Assembly (NCBI RefSeq): GCF_017876435.1
Contig: NZ_JAGIOA010000001.1
Location: 186,001-250,000, forward strand
DNA length: 64,000 nucleotides
Source: Microbacterium phyllosphaerae
GTDB taxonomy: Bacteria > Actinomycetota > Actinomycetes > Actinomycetales > Microbacteriaceae
Reading direction: 5' to 3'
Both the position numbers and the translations under genes were made by a program. The notes beneath the pieces were generated by a model. The model was not told the DNA's origin, made no database searches, and saw nothing but the letters and a program-made list of their open reading frames with translations. Of the stretch, positions 44,538 through 53,066 are shown piece by piece; the stretch's first letter is position 1; each line of letters starts with the position of its first letter.

Positions 44538-45212
44538 ATGACGCGCATCTCGCAGGTCTCGCCGCTCGTCCGCCTCGCCGCCGTCTCTGTCGTCGCGCTG
44601 GCCGTGTTGCCGCTGAGCGGCTGCCTGTATGCCCAGATCCCGGCCGACGTGCCCGACGGCGACGGACCCGACCCGTCGCCCACGGCCAGCCCGACCGAAG
44701 AGGCCTCCGGAGATCTGCCGTCGACTCTGACCTTCGACGAGGGCGCCGCGCTCGCCCCGTCGGCGTACATCCAATGGGGTGACGGCTTCGTCGTCGACGA
44801 CGGCTGGAAGATCGTCAAGCCCGACGACGGCAACGGCGGCTGGACCTACGGCACGGTGGACGACACCTGCACCGCACAGTTCTGGCAGGGGCAGATCCCC
44901 GACGTGCCGACGGTCGCGGGCGATGACAGCGTCAGCTCCGACGCGATGCTCGCCGTGATCCTGGGCGAGACGGACGCGGCGGCCATCACTCCGCTCGCCA
45001 CGACCGGCGCGTTCAGCTACCAGACCGGCGGCAACGCGGACGTCGAGAACCGGCAGGTCGAGGGCGAAGCCGGCGAGCGCACCTGGAGCATGGCCGCGCG
45101 GGCATTCACGGCGACCGGGGTCGGACTCTACGTGATCGTCGACTGCACGGGCGGCGACATCGACGCGACGATGGCCGAGGTCATCGACAAGAACGCCGTC
45201 GTCGTGCAGTGA
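44538..45212 (+). CDS. Putative lipoprotein, unknown
   Basis: 224 residues. A lipoprotein signal peptide (VRLAAVSVVALAVLPLSGC, Cys about 30) is followed by a Pro/Ser/Thr/Glu-rich linker and a ~165-residue outer domain with two cysteines (TCTAQF near 114 and VDCTGG near 208) that may pair. I recognise no family. The start is supported by a leaderless TAGGCT box. Its stop codon lies in a terminator palindrome shared with the convergent DUF3817 gene. Confidence 0.78.
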   Translation: MTRISQVSPLVRLAAVSVVALAVLPLSGCLYAQIPADVPDGDGPDPSPTASPTEEASGDLPSTLTFDEGAALAPSAYIQWGDGFVVDDGWKIVKPDDGNGGWTYGTVDDTCTAQFWQGQIPDVPTVAGDDSVSSDAMLAVILGETDAAAITPLATTGAFSYQTGGNADVENRQVEGEAGERTWSMAARAFTATGVGLYVIVDCTGGDIDATMAEVIDKNAVVVQ

Positions 45213-45230
45213 CGCCCGTCGGGCGTCACT
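45208..45230. terminator. Shared palindromic terminator holding both convergent stop codons
   Basis: AGTGACGCCCG, one T, CGGGCGTCACT: 11-bp perfect arms. The plus-strand TGA (45210-45212) and the minus-strand TGA (45228-45226) both lie inside it, symmetrically placed. Confidence 0.9.
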
Positions 45231-45687
45231 TGCCGCCGGGCGGCCCGACCAGCAGCAGGATCACGTACAGCGCCACGATGCCCACGACGAGCAGGATCGC
45301 GAGCACCCACGGGCGACGGAGGAACCATCGCATGAGGCGGTCGTACCAGCGGGCGTCGCGCGGGTCGGCGGTCTGCTCCAGACGCCAGTCACCGGCCAGT
45401 CGGCCGGTGCGGTGCAGCCAGATCTCCATCGGGATGGTCGCGTAGGGCACGATCGCGCTCACCACGGCGAGGATCGCGACGCCCACGTTCCAGCGCTGGT
45501 TGAGCGCGACGAGCACAGCGGTCGCGGCGTAGGCGAGGAACACGAAGCCGTGGATGCCTCCGCCGATCGTCACGACGATGCCGGGGGCGCCGACGGCGCG
45601 GGCGATGATCGCCGAGATGAGGATCGTCCAGGTGATCGCCTCCGCGATCGCGAGGACTCGGAACAGGCGGTCGGGTGTGCGGAACAC
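45226..45687 (-). CDS. DUF3817 family membrane protein
   Basis: 153 residues with four helices: about 9-30, 34-60, 68-88 and 124-147. FRVLAIAEAITWTILISAII and GGGIHGFVFLAYAATAVLVA are the conserved DUF3817 blocks; the Glu of AEAITW and the His of GGIHG are membrane-embedded polar residues. No function is known for the family. GTG 45687 follows GAGGAG with good spacing. Confidence 0.85.
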   Translation of the reverse strand: MFRTPDRLFRVLAIAEAITWTILISAIIARAVGAPGIVVTIGGGIHGFVFLAYAATAVLVALNQRWNVGVAILAVVSAIVPYATIPMEIWLHRTGRLAGDWRLEQTADPRDARWYDRLMRWFLRRPWVLAILLVVGIVALYVILLLVGPPGGK

Positions 45688-45757
45688 GGGACTCCTCGGG
45701 TGGGGGTCCTTCCAGCGTATCCGGAATACCTATGCGCCCCTGGGCGTTGCCGAAGGC

Positions 45758-46675
45758 ATGGTGACCGTCGATTCCGCAGCCCTCGGACAGGTGCTCGACT
45801 CCGTCGACCTGCGCGTGGGAATCGCTCGACGCGTCGCGCTGGCCGCAGGCGGGGTCTTGCCGCTGCCTTCGGGCGCCGCCACTCTCGTCTACATCGCCGA
45901 CGGTTCGGTCAGCGGACATCCGCCCCTCACCACCGGATGCCGCCTCGACGTCGACCGCACCGCGCAGATCGTGGCCGTCGACGACCGACCGCTGAGCGCG
46001 AACCTCGTCAGGGGCGATGCCTTCCTCACGCTCGGCCGCGCGCCGATCGCTCTCGAAGCAGGGTCTGCGACCGACCTCGTGGTGGTCGACCTCGAGTTCT
46101 CGGACAGCGCGTCGATGCTCGCCGCCGTGCTCCCCGATCCGATCACCGTCATGTCGTTCGACGCCCTCGAGCCCGCCGCGGCCGCCCTCGCCGGCAGCAT
46201 GGGGCCGACGGACCCGCCGTCGTACCCGGTGCGGCAGGGCGATCCCGTGATCTGCCGGATCATGGCGCAGACCGTGCTGCTGAGCGTCATCCGCGCCTGG
46301 GCCGCGAACGGCTGCGCTCCCGCCGGATGGCCGTCCGTCTCGAAGGATCCGTTCCTCGATCGCGTCGTCGAGGCGATCCACGAGCAGCCCGGTCGCGAAT
46401 GGACCGTCGAACGCCTCGCGAGCGTCGGGGCGATGTCGCGCTCGGTCTTCGCCGAGCGCTTCCGCAGCGCGATCGGCCGCTCCCCCGCCGACTACGTCAC
46501 CGAAGTGCGCATCGACGCCGCCAAGCGGATGCTGAGCGCGGGCCGGTCCGTCAGCGAGACCTCGCGCGAACTGGGCTACGCCTCGGACGAGGGATTCAGC
46601 CGCGCCTTCCGCCGCCGCACCGGCATGACCCCGTCCGCCTGGCGTGCATCCGAACTCACCGCCGTTCCCGCCTGA
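45758..46675 (+). CDS. AraC family transcriptional regulator
   Basis: 305 residues. The N-terminal cupin-type effector domain (about 1-185) is followed by an AraC double helix-turn-helix (about 200-298, with SVSETSRELGYASDEGFSRA and the closing TGMTPSAWR). AraC proteins with this cupin type are commonly found beside MFS exporters, as here, and probably control the convergent MFS gene or a related operon. ATG 45758 has GAAGG immediately before it; spacing is short, but no better start exists. Confidence 0.87.
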   Translation: MVTVDSAALGQVLDSVDLRVGIARRVALAAGGVLPLPSGAATLVYIADGSVSGHPPLTTGCRLDVDRTAQIVAVDDRPLSANLVRGDAFLTLGRAPIALEAGSATDLVVVDLEFSDSASMLAAVLPDPITVMSFDALEPAAAALAGSMGPTDPPSYPVRQGDPVICRIMAQTVLLSVIRAWAANGCAPAGWPSVSKDPFLDRVVEAIHEQPGREWTVERLASVGAMSRSVFAERFRSAIGRSPADYVTEVRIDAAKRMLSAGRSVSETSRELGYASDEGFSRAFRRRTGMTPSAWRASELTAVPA

Positions 46676-46697
46676 GCCCGGAGCGCGGAGCGCGGCT

Positions 46698-46740
46698 GCC
46701 CTGAGCTCGGAGCCCTGAGCTCGGCAGCCCTGAGCCCGGC
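46698..46740 (+). repeat. Three ~14-bp tandem repeats after the AraC stop codon
   Basis: GCCCTGAGCTCGG-type units at 46698-46711, 46712-46726 and 46727-46740, related to the sequence around the stop codon at 46673-46675. Confidence 0.8.
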
Positions 46741-46770
46741 GACCCGGTTCGAGACTGCCGGAACCGCCGC

Positions 46771-47976
46771 TCAGGCGACGGCCGCCGCCGCGGTGCTCCT
46801 GCGGTTGGACATTCCGAAGAGCACGGCACCGACCAGCAGCGAGACGGCCCCCAGCACGTACACGAACTCGACGTCGAGGGTGTCGACGAGCAGTCCTCCG
46901 AGGCCCGCCGCGATCGTGATCGCGCCCTGGAATCCGACGACGACCAGGCTGCCGCCGGCCTCGAGCCGGTCGGGCGTGCGATGACCCACCCAGGTGTTGA
47001 TCACCAGCAGCCACGACGAGAAGAAGAAGCCCCACACGAGCACCACGATCCCGATGCCCAGGACGGACCCCGAGAGGAAGATCATCGACAGCACCGACAC
47101 CGCGATCACGAGCGGCGCGAACACCGCGAAGAACGCGAAGGTGCGGTCGATGAAGAACCCGAGCCCGAGGTTGCCCGCAAGACCTCCGACACCGAAGAGC
47201 GCGAGCAGCAGGATGATCGTCGACGGCTCGACCTCGGGGATGCGCTCGAGCGCGAGTCGCACGTACGTGTAGGCGAGAAAGTGTCCGAGAACGACGAGCA
47301 CGTGTCCGACCATGCCGAGTCCGATGCCCGGGCGACGAAGGGTGTCGACGAGAAGGCGGATGCTCGACGCCTGCTCGGCCGGGACCGACGGCAGCATGAA
47401 TCGCAGTGCCACGGCCAGCACCACCATGAGCACGCCGGCGATCGCGAAGACCGTCTGCCAGTCGACGATCTCGCTGAGCATGACGCCGAGCGGGACTCCC
47501 GCGACCGTGGCGAGCGAGACACCCGCGGAGGTGAACATGACGCCGCGTCCGAGGTGCTCGGGCCCCGCGAGCCGTACGGCGACCGTGATCGACATGGCCC
47601 AGAACGCGCTGATCGCCGCCCCCAGCAGGAACCGTGCGAGCAGCACGATGATGAGGTTCGGCGCGATCGCGACGATGAGGTTTGACGCGGCGGCGGCGAG
47701 CGCCATCCAGATGAGCAGCGACCGCCGGTCGAGGCGGGGGAAGATCAGGCCCACCGTCGGGGCGACGATCAGGCCGACGAGTGCGGTGACCGTCACGGTC
47801 TGCCCCGCCTGCCCCGGCGTGACGCCGAGGGCGTCGGCCATCTCGGTGAGCACGCCGTTGGGCAGGAACTCCGCCGTGACGAGCAGGAAGCCCATCAGCA
47901 TCAGCACGATGAGCCCGCCGTAGCGGATGCTCTCGGTGCGGGCGGTCGTCACGGGAACGGGCGCGGTCGTGGTCAT
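46771..47976 (-). CDS. MFS transporter (DHA1-type)
   Basis: 401 residues with 12 membrane helices. VTAEFLPNGVLTEMADALGV near 33 and the first-loop LIFPRLDRRSLLIWMALAAA segment match DHA1-family drug or sugar efflux permeases of the AraJ/PbuE type. Export of a small molecule by proton antiport is the expected role; substrate not determined. ATG 47976 is the only strong start. Convergent with the AraC gene. Confidence 0.88.
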   Translation of the reverse strand: MTTTAPVPVTTARTESIRYGGLIVLMLMGFLLVTAEFLPNGVLTEMADALGVTPGQAGQTVTVTALVGLIVAPTVGLIFPRLDRRSLLIWMALAAAASNLIVAIAPNLIIVLLARFLLGAAISAFWAMSITVAVRLAGPEHLGRGVMFTSAGVSLATVAGVPLGVMLSEIVDWQTVFAIAGVLMVVLAVALRFMLPSVPAEQASSIRLLVDTLRRPGIGLGMVGHVLVVLGHFLAYTYVRLALERIPEVEPSTIILLLALFGVGGLAGNLGLGFFIDRTFAFFAVFAPLVIAVSVLSMIFLSGSVLGIGIVVLVWGFFFSSWLLVINTWVGHRTPDRLEAGGSLVVVGFQGAITIAAGLGGLLVDTLDVEFVYVLGAVSLLVGAVLFGMSNRRSTAAAAVA

Positions 47977-48080
47977 GGTTCAACACTCGCAGGCGTGGAG
48001 CCCCCGTGCCCGACGCGGCGTCCACGGCATCCGACCATTCGTCCGGACCGGACGCCTCTCCCTCTGCATCGGAGGGGCTC

Positions 48081-48110
48081 TGGACAGCATCCGCCCGTGC
48101 CCTCTAGGCT
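48081..48110 (+). promoter_or_regulatory. Promoter of the leader ORF and RIO kinase
   Basis: -35 TGGACA (48081-48086), 18 bp, -10 TAGGCT (48105-48110). Unlike the leaderless cases, the first ORF begins 54 bp after the -10 box. Confidence 0.6.
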
Positions 48111-48163
48111 CGACGTCGCACCGGGGTTCTCCCGGAAGGCCCGAGCGAGAGGAGTGGATGACA

Positions 48164-48226
48164 TGAACGCAGTCTCTGTCGCGCCCCTCGCCGACTTCCT
48201 TCCTCTCGAGGCCACCCGCTCCTGAT
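48164..48226 (+). CDS. 20-residue leader peptide upstream of the RIO kinase
   Basis: A short ORF reading MNAVSVAPLADFLPLEATRS. AGGAG at 48151-48155 sits eight bases before the ATG, a better ribosome site than that of the downstream kinase. A 9-bp hairpin overlaps its last codons and stop. No run of a single amino acid is present, so classical amino acid attenuation is unlikely; translational coupling is a simpler idea. I do not know a homologue. Confidence 0.6.
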
Positions 48227-48239
48227 CCGCGGTGGCCTC
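48208..48239 (+). promoter_or_regulatory. Hairpin over the leader stop codon
   Basis: GAGGCCACC (48208-48216), 14-nt loop containing the leader TGA, GGTGGCCTC (48231-48239). A ribosome finishing the leader would melt it; an idle leader would let it form just before the kinase ribosome site. Confidence 0.6.
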
Positions 48240-48258
48240 CCTCTCTCGGAGCCACACC

Positions 48259-49161
48259 GTGTCTGATCTCTTCGCTTCGTCCGAAGCATCCTCTTCCCGT
48301 CCCTCCACCCGTTCGTCGGCCGCGTCGACGTTCGACGCCTCGCCCTTCGAATCCGTCCCGACCTTCGCCGACGTCGAACCCGGCGACGGCCAGCGCTGGA
48401 CCACCTGGCCCGCGATCACCCCGTCGGAGCGCGGACCCCTGCCCTGGCCCGCCTGGGTCGTGACGAGCGCCGGCGCGCTCGACACCGAGCTCGGCATCCT
48501 CAAGACCGGCAAGGAGGCCGACGTGTTCCTGCTCGAACGGGCGGTGCCGGATGACCCTGCGCAGCGCACACTGCTCGCCGCCAAGCGCTATCGCGACACC
48601 GACCACAGCAGCTTCCACCGCTCGGGCGTCTACACCGAGGGCCGCAGCACCAGGAACACACGCGACACCAGAGCGCTCGCGAAGAAGTCCGAGCACGGCC
48701 GGGCGGTCGCCGCCCTGCAGTGGTCGTTCGCCGAGTTCGATGCACTCTGCCGCATGTGGGAACTCGGCGCGCCGGTGCCCTACCCCGTGCAGGTCAACGG
48801 CACCGAGCTGCTCATGGAATTCGTCGGCGATGCGCATGGCGTCGCGGCTCCCCGGCTCGCGGCGGTGCGCAGCGACCGCGCCGAGCTGGCGGATCTGTAC
48901 GACCAGATCGTCGACCTGATGCGCATCTTCGCCGCGGCCGGCTTCGCCCATGGTGACCTCTCGGCCTACAACCTGCTCGTGCACGACGGGCGCGTGCGGG
49001 TGATCGACCTGCCGCAGATCGTCGACATCATCGCGAACCCGCAGGGCCTCGACCTGCTGCACCGCGACTGCGTCAACATCTGCGACTGGTTCACCCGCCG
49101 CCGCGTCGAACGGGATGCCGAAGAGCTGTTCGCCGAGATGCTCGCGGCGTCGTACGAGTGA
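48259..49161 (+). CDS. RIO1-like serine protein kinase
   Basis: About 300 residues. GILKTGKEADVFLLERAVPD near 78 is the RIO-type nucleotide loop, AAKRYRD holds the ATP lysine, GFAHGDLSAYNLLVHDG near 227 is the catalytic loop, and RVIDLPQIVDI is the RIO metal-binding loop (DLPQ replacing DFG). RIO kinases act as ATPases in ribosome maturation in eukaryotes and archaea; bacterial members are less studied. The first ~45 residues are Ser/Ala-rich and disordered. GTG 48259 has CGGAG upstream; GTG 48232 is in frame but lies inside a hairpin. A leader ORF ends 33 bp before it. Confidence 0.85.
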   Translation: MSDLFASSEASSSRPSTRSSAASTFDASPFESVPTFADVEPGDGQRWTTWPAITPSERGPLPWPAWVVTSAGALDTELGILKTGKEADVFLLERAVPDDPAQRTLLAAKRYRDTDHSSFHRSGVYTEGRSTRNTRDTRALAKKSEHGRAVAALQWSFAEFDALCRMWELGAPVPYPVQVNGTELLMEFVGDAHGVAAPRLAAVRSDRAELADLYDQIVDLMRIFAAAGFAHGDLSAYNLLVHDGRVRVIDLPQIVDIIANPQGLDLLHRDCVNICDWFTRRRVERDAEELFAEMLAASYE

Positions 49162-49183
49162 GCGGCCTCAGCTCACTCGTACG
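49151..49183 (+). terminator. Terminator hairpin overlapping the RIO kinase stop codon
   Basis: CGTACGAGTGAGC, 7-nt loop, GCTCACTCGTACG: a perfect 13-bp stem. The TGA stop (49159-49161) is in the left arm. Confidence 0.88.
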
Positions 49184-49228
49184 GCGCGCCGTCACCCTCC
49201 GTTCATTCCACGCCGCCAGACTTCGAGC

Positions 49229-50641
49229 ATGAGTGAATCCCCGCAGAGCGGCGCGGTGCCCGAGCCCGCCGCGACGGCCAACAGCGGCGCGGTCGGAGTG
49301 ATCGGCCTCGACCTGCGTGGCGAGACACCGGCCCCCAAGAAGCAGGTCTACTCGTGGGCGCTGTGGGACTGGGCGACGCAGCCCTTCAACACCGTCATCC
49401 TCACCTTCATCTTCACGGCGCTGTACCTCACGACCGAGGCGTTCCTGCCGGCCTCGATCGCGGGACTCGACGCGAAGGATCCGATTCGCGAAGCCGCCGA
49501 GGCCGACCTCGCGTCGGGCCTCGGACTCGGCTCGACGATCGCCGGCATCGCGATCCTTCTGATCGCCCCGGTGCTCGGCCAGCGCGCGGATGCCGCGGGG
49601 CGTCAGAAGCTCTGGCTCGGCATCGGCACCGGTGCGCTCGTCGCCTGCATGCTCGGACTGTGGTTCGTCGAGCCGACGCCGACGCTCTTCTGGCTCGGTG
49701 TCGCACTGATCTCGGCCGGATCCGTCTTCGGCGAGATCGCCGCCGTGAACTCGAATGCGATGCTCATCGGAATCGCGAACCCGAAGACCGTCGGCCGCAT
49801 CTCGGGCCTCGGCTGGGGATTCGGCTACATCGGCGGCATCATCGCGCTCGTCCTCGTCGTCGTCTTCTACATGCTCGACTGGTTCGGCCTGCCGGAGGAC
49901 GGCGGACTGCCGTTCCGCATCATCGCCGTCGGCTGCGCGATCTGGGCGATCGTCTTCTCCATCCCGATCTTCCTCAACGTGCCCGAGCCATCGCTCGGCC
50001 GCCCCGAGCGCAAGGTCGGCTTCTTCGCGTCGTACGGACTGCTCGTGAAGGACGTGGTCGGCCTGCACCGCAACCCCGACACCCGTCAGACGTTCTGGTT
50101 CCTGCTGTCGAGCGCGGTGTTCCGCGACGGCCTGGGCGGCGTCTTCGCCTTCGGCGCGGTCATCGCGAGCCAGGTGTTCGACTTCGCCTTCCTCGACCTC
50201 GTGATCTTCGGCATCGCGGCGAACCTCATCGCGGGAGTCTCGACGATCATCGCCGGACGCTACGACGACCGGTTCGGCCCGAAGCGGATCATCCTCGTCT
50301 CCCTCGCATCCATGGTGATCGCCGGTCTCGCCGTGTTCTTCCTGGTGGATGCGGGCACGATCGTGTTCTGGATCGGCGGCCTGCTGCTCTGCGCCTTCGT
50401 CGGCCCCGCCCAGGCTGCATCGCGGTCGTTCCTCGCCCGCATCACCCCGGCCGGGCGCGAGGGCGAGATCTTCGGCCTCTACGCCACGACCGGGCGGGCG
50501 GCGAGCTGGATGGCATCGGGCGCATGGACGCTGTTGATCGTGCTGTCGGGGTCGACGGCCTACGGCATCCTGGGCATCGTGCTCGTGCTGATCGCGGGCT
50601 TCCTGCTACTGCTTCCGGTGAAGGCGACGCAGCGCGTCTGA
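49229..50641 (+). CDS. UMF1-type MFS transporter
   Basis: 470 residues with 12 helices. YSWALWDWATQPFNTVILTF near 40 is the opening block of the UMF1/Atg22-like family of MFS permeases, and NPKTVGRISGLGWGFGYIGG near 195 is its second signature. Fungal Atg22 exports amino acids from the vacuole; bacterial relatives have no settled substrate. ATG 49229 follows CAGACT by six bases, again a leaderless pattern. Confidence 0.86.
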   Translation: MSESPQSGAVPEPAATANSGAVGVIGLDLRGETPAPKKQVYSWALWDWATQPFNTVILTFIFTALYLTTEAFLPASIAGLDAKDPIREAAEADLASGLGLGSTIAGIAILLIAPVLGQRADAAGRQKLWLGIGTGALVACMLGLWFVEPTPTLFWLGVALISAGSVFGEIAAVNSNAMLIGIANPKTVGRISGLGWGFGYIGGIIALVLVVVFYMLDWFGLPEDGGLPFRIIAVGCAIWAIVFSIPIFLNVPEPSLGRPERKVGFFASYGLLVKDVVGLHRNPDTRQTFWFLLSSAVFRDGLGGVFAFGAVIASQVFDFAFLDLVIFGIAANLIAGVSTIIAGRYDDRFGPKRIILVSLASMVIAGLAVFFLVDAGTIVFWIGGLLLCAFVGPAQAASRSFLARITPAGREGEIFGLYATTGRAASWMASGAWTLLIVLSGSTAYGILGIVLVLIAGFLLLLPVKATQRV

Positions 50642-50675
50642 GCGGCCCGCTGACGGCCGACCCGAGCACCCCACC

Positions 50676-50703
50676 TTGGCATCCCCTATACACCTCGGAT
50701 AAT
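50676..50703 (+). promoter_or_regulatory. Promoter of the wall-polymer operon
   Basis: TTGGCA (50676-50681), 16 bp, GATAAT (50698-50703). It lies in an unusually A/T-rich stretch 43 bp before the first start codon, the only clear promoter in the whole nine-gene operon. Confidence 0.65.
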
Positions 50704-50745
50704 CTGGCGTAAACAACACCGAAGTGAAGAAATGGGGAACCCTTC

Positions 50746-51888
50746 GTGCGCGAGCGGCTTCGCGGGAGCCGAGTTCTGCAGGCGGCCCGGTTCCTTCCCT
50801 ACTCGATCCCTCACTTTTTCTGGCGGATCCTCCGGCCGGTGAGAGCGGAGCGAGTTCTCTTCCTCTCCGATTCCCATGACGGCTTCACCGGGAACATGGC
50901 CTTCCTGCGCGACGCGATCGCGCGGCGCCACCCCCACGCAGAGATCGTCGGGGTGTTCAAGCCCCGCCTCTCCGCGCGCCGTTCCGTGCGCGACTTCGTG
51001 CGGCTCCCGTACCTCATCGCGACCAGCGGCATCATCGTCCTCGACGACTTCTACCCGCTGATCTACCAGCTCTGGATGCGACGCAGGAACCGTCTCGTGC
51101 AGATCTGGCACGCGGCTGGCGCCTTCAAACAGGTCGGCCACAGCCGGGCCGGGTTGCCGGGCGGGCCGCTTCCGGGCAGCCGGATCCACCGGAACTACAC
51201 CGACGCCGCCGTGAGCTCCGAGGGGATCGTCGACGACTACGCAGAGGCCTTCGGAATCGCGCGGGAGCGCGTGCATGCCTGGGGGATGCCGCGCTCGGAC
51301 GTCTTCTTCGATGACGACGCACGAACGGAGATCCGGACGAGGGTCCGCGAGCGATTCGGAATCCGCGACGATCAGCGCTTCGTGGTCTACGCACCGACGT
51401 TCCGGGGCAACGGGCAGCTCTCCGCGAAGGCCGCGCCGGTCGCCGACTGGGCCGCCATCGCGCAGACGCTCGGTGACGACTGGCGGGTGGGCGTGCGCCA
51501 GCATCCGTTCGTCCGCACCACCGGCCTCGCCGCGGGGATCATCGACGCCTCAGCCGAGGCCGACATGAACGACCTGCTCATGGCGACCGACGTGCTCATC
51601 ACCGATTATTCGTCGGCGATCTTCGAGTATGCGCTGCTGCGGCGCCCGATCGTGTTCTTCGTTCCCGACCTCGAGGACTACACCGAGGCTCGGTCGTTCT
51701 ATCGCCCGTTCTCGGACTACGCGGTCGGCCCCGTCGTCAGCGATGCGGGGGAGCTCGCCGCCGCCATCGCCGACGCCCTCGTCGACGATGTGCGGCTCGA
51801 CCGGTTCCTCGCCGAGTTCTGCGGGGCGCTCGACGGGAATTCCAGCGACCGGATCGCTGATGAACTCCTTCGAGGGGCAACCGCGTGA
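50746..51888 (+). CDS. CDP-glycerol/ribitol phosphotransferase family protein A
   Basis: 380 residues. QIWHAAGAFKQVGHS near 122, YAPTFRGNGQ near 215 and LITDYSSAIFEYALL near 285 are the core motifs of the CDP-glycerol glycerophosphotransferase family (TagB/TagF/TarL). Such enzymes add glycerol- or ribitol-phosphate to a lipid-linked acceptor at the inner membrane face. First of three family members in this operon; by length and lack of extra domains it may be the primase. GTG 50746 follows GGGGAAC. It overlaps the next gene by four bases. Confidence 0.9.
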   Translation: MRERLRGSRVLQAARFLPYSIPHFFWRILRPVRAERVLFLSDSHDGFTGNMAFLRDAIARRHPHAEIVGVFKPRLSARRSVRDFVRLPYLIATSGIIVLDDFYPLIYQLWMRRRNRLVQIWHAAGAFKQVGHSRAGLPGGPLPGSRIHRNYTDAAVSSEGIVDDYAEAFGIARERVHAWGMPRSDVFFDDDARTEIRTRVRERFGIRDDQRFVVYAPTFRGNGQLSAKAAPVADWAAIAQTLGDDWRVGVRQHPFVRTTGLAAGIIDASAEADMNDLLMATDVLITDYSSAIFEYALLRRPIVFFVPDLEDYTEARSFYRPFSDYAVGPVVSDAGELAAAIADALVDDVRLDRFLAEFCGALDGNSSDRIADELLRGATA

Positions 51889-53066
51889 TCCGGCGGTTGA
51901 TCCAGGGCGTGCGCCTCGACATCATCGCGGCGTACGCCGCCAGGCTGGCCCTGGCCCTCGTCGGCGTCGTGCTCTCTCCCCTGCCCCGACGCAACAAGGT
52001 GACGCTTCTGACGCGGCAGAGCTCGAGGCCTCCCTCCGACTTCATCCTGCTGAGCCAGGCGCTGACGCGCGCCGACCCCTCGCTCGACGTCGTGATCGTC
52101 GCGAAGATGGTGCCGCCGGGAATCGTACGCAAAGTCGCCTACGCCGCACATCTGGTGACCGAGATGTATCACGCGCAGACCTCCCGCGTGCTGGTGGTCG
52201 ACGGGTACTCGATCATCGCCTCCGCCGCGCGGCACTCCGAGGGCCTCATGATCGTGCAGGTCTGGCACGCGCTCGGATCGCTGAAGAAGTTCGGGCTGAG
52301 CATCCTCGGTCAGCCGGGCGGTCGGGATCCGAAGCTCGCGAAGGCGATGAGGATGCACGCCGGCTACGACCTCGTGATCGCGAGCGCCGAGCGATGCCGC
52401 GCCCCCTTCGCCGACGCATTCGGGGTGAGCGTCGACAAGGTCGTGGCCGCTCCGCTTCCGCGCGTCGACCGCCTCGTGGATCCCGAGCAGAAGCTCAAGG
52501 CCCGCGCGACCTTCGACCACCTCTACCCCCAGCTCGCGGGGCAGCGCATCGCCGTGTTCGCTCCGACGTTCCGCACCGAGGGCCTCACCGAGGCCGTCGA
52601 CCCGGTCGAACTCACGCTCGCGCTCGAAGAGGCCGGGTACGCCACCATCACGAAGCTCCACCCCCTGCTGCCCGCGCCGCGCCACCCGAAGCTGCGCACG
52701 GCACCGGGGATGTCGACGCAGGAGATGCTCCTGGTCGCAGACATCTTCATCACCGACTACTCGTCGGCGGTCTTCGAAGCCGCTGTCGCCGGCGTGCCCT
52801 CCTATCTGATCGCGCCGGATCTCGATCAGTACTCGGCGAAGCGAGACTTCTACGTCCGATACCCGGATGCGCTGGGGCTCCCGCTCGCGATGGACGTGAC
52901 CGAACTCGTCACGCAGGTGCACGCGGACGCGGGCTCGACAGCCGATGCCACCCGACTCCGCGACGACTGGGTGCAGATGCCCGAGCAGGGCCTCGCGGCC
53001 GACGCGCTCGCGCGGATCATCCTCGAATGGGACGACGCGCGCGCACGACGCAAGGAGAGGCCATGA
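51885..53066 (+). CDS. CDP-glycerol/ribitol phosphotransferase family protein B
   Basis: 393 residues. A hydrophobic N-terminal helix (about 12-30) may sit on the membrane. QVWHALGSLKKFG near 126, FAPTFRTEG near 224 and FITDYSSAVFEAAVAG near 289 are the same phosphotransferase motifs as in its neighbours. A polymer-extending role is plausible. GTG 51885 overlaps the preceding stop (GTGA). A 2.8-kb frame that reads through here in another register is a shadow. Confidence 0.9.
   Translation: MIRRLIQGVRLDIIAAYAARLALALVGVVLSPLPRRNKVTLLTRQSSRPPSDFILLSQALTRADPSLDVVIVAKMVPPGIVRKVAYAAHLVTEMYHAQTSRVLVVDGYSIIASAARHSEGLMIVQVWHALGSLKKFGLSILGQPGGRDPKLAKAMRMHAGYDLVIASAERCRAPFADAFGVSVDKVVAAPLPRVDRLVDPEQKLKARATFDHLYPQLAGQRIAVFAPTFRTEGLTEAVDPVELTLALEEAGYATITKLHPLLPAPRHPKLRTAPGMSTQEMLLVADIFITDYSSAVFEAAVAGVPSYLIAPDLDQYSAKRDFYVRYPDALGLPLAMDVTELVTQVHADAGSTADATRLRDDWVQMPEQGLAADALARIILEWDDARARRKERP

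Noticed and set aside
45389..48025. An 878-codon open frame on the minus strand across the AraC and MFS genes
   Set aside because: It reads Arg/Ala/Gly-rich low-complexity protein, a typical shadow frame of high-GC DNA. The AraC and MFS frames in the same region have clear family motifs.
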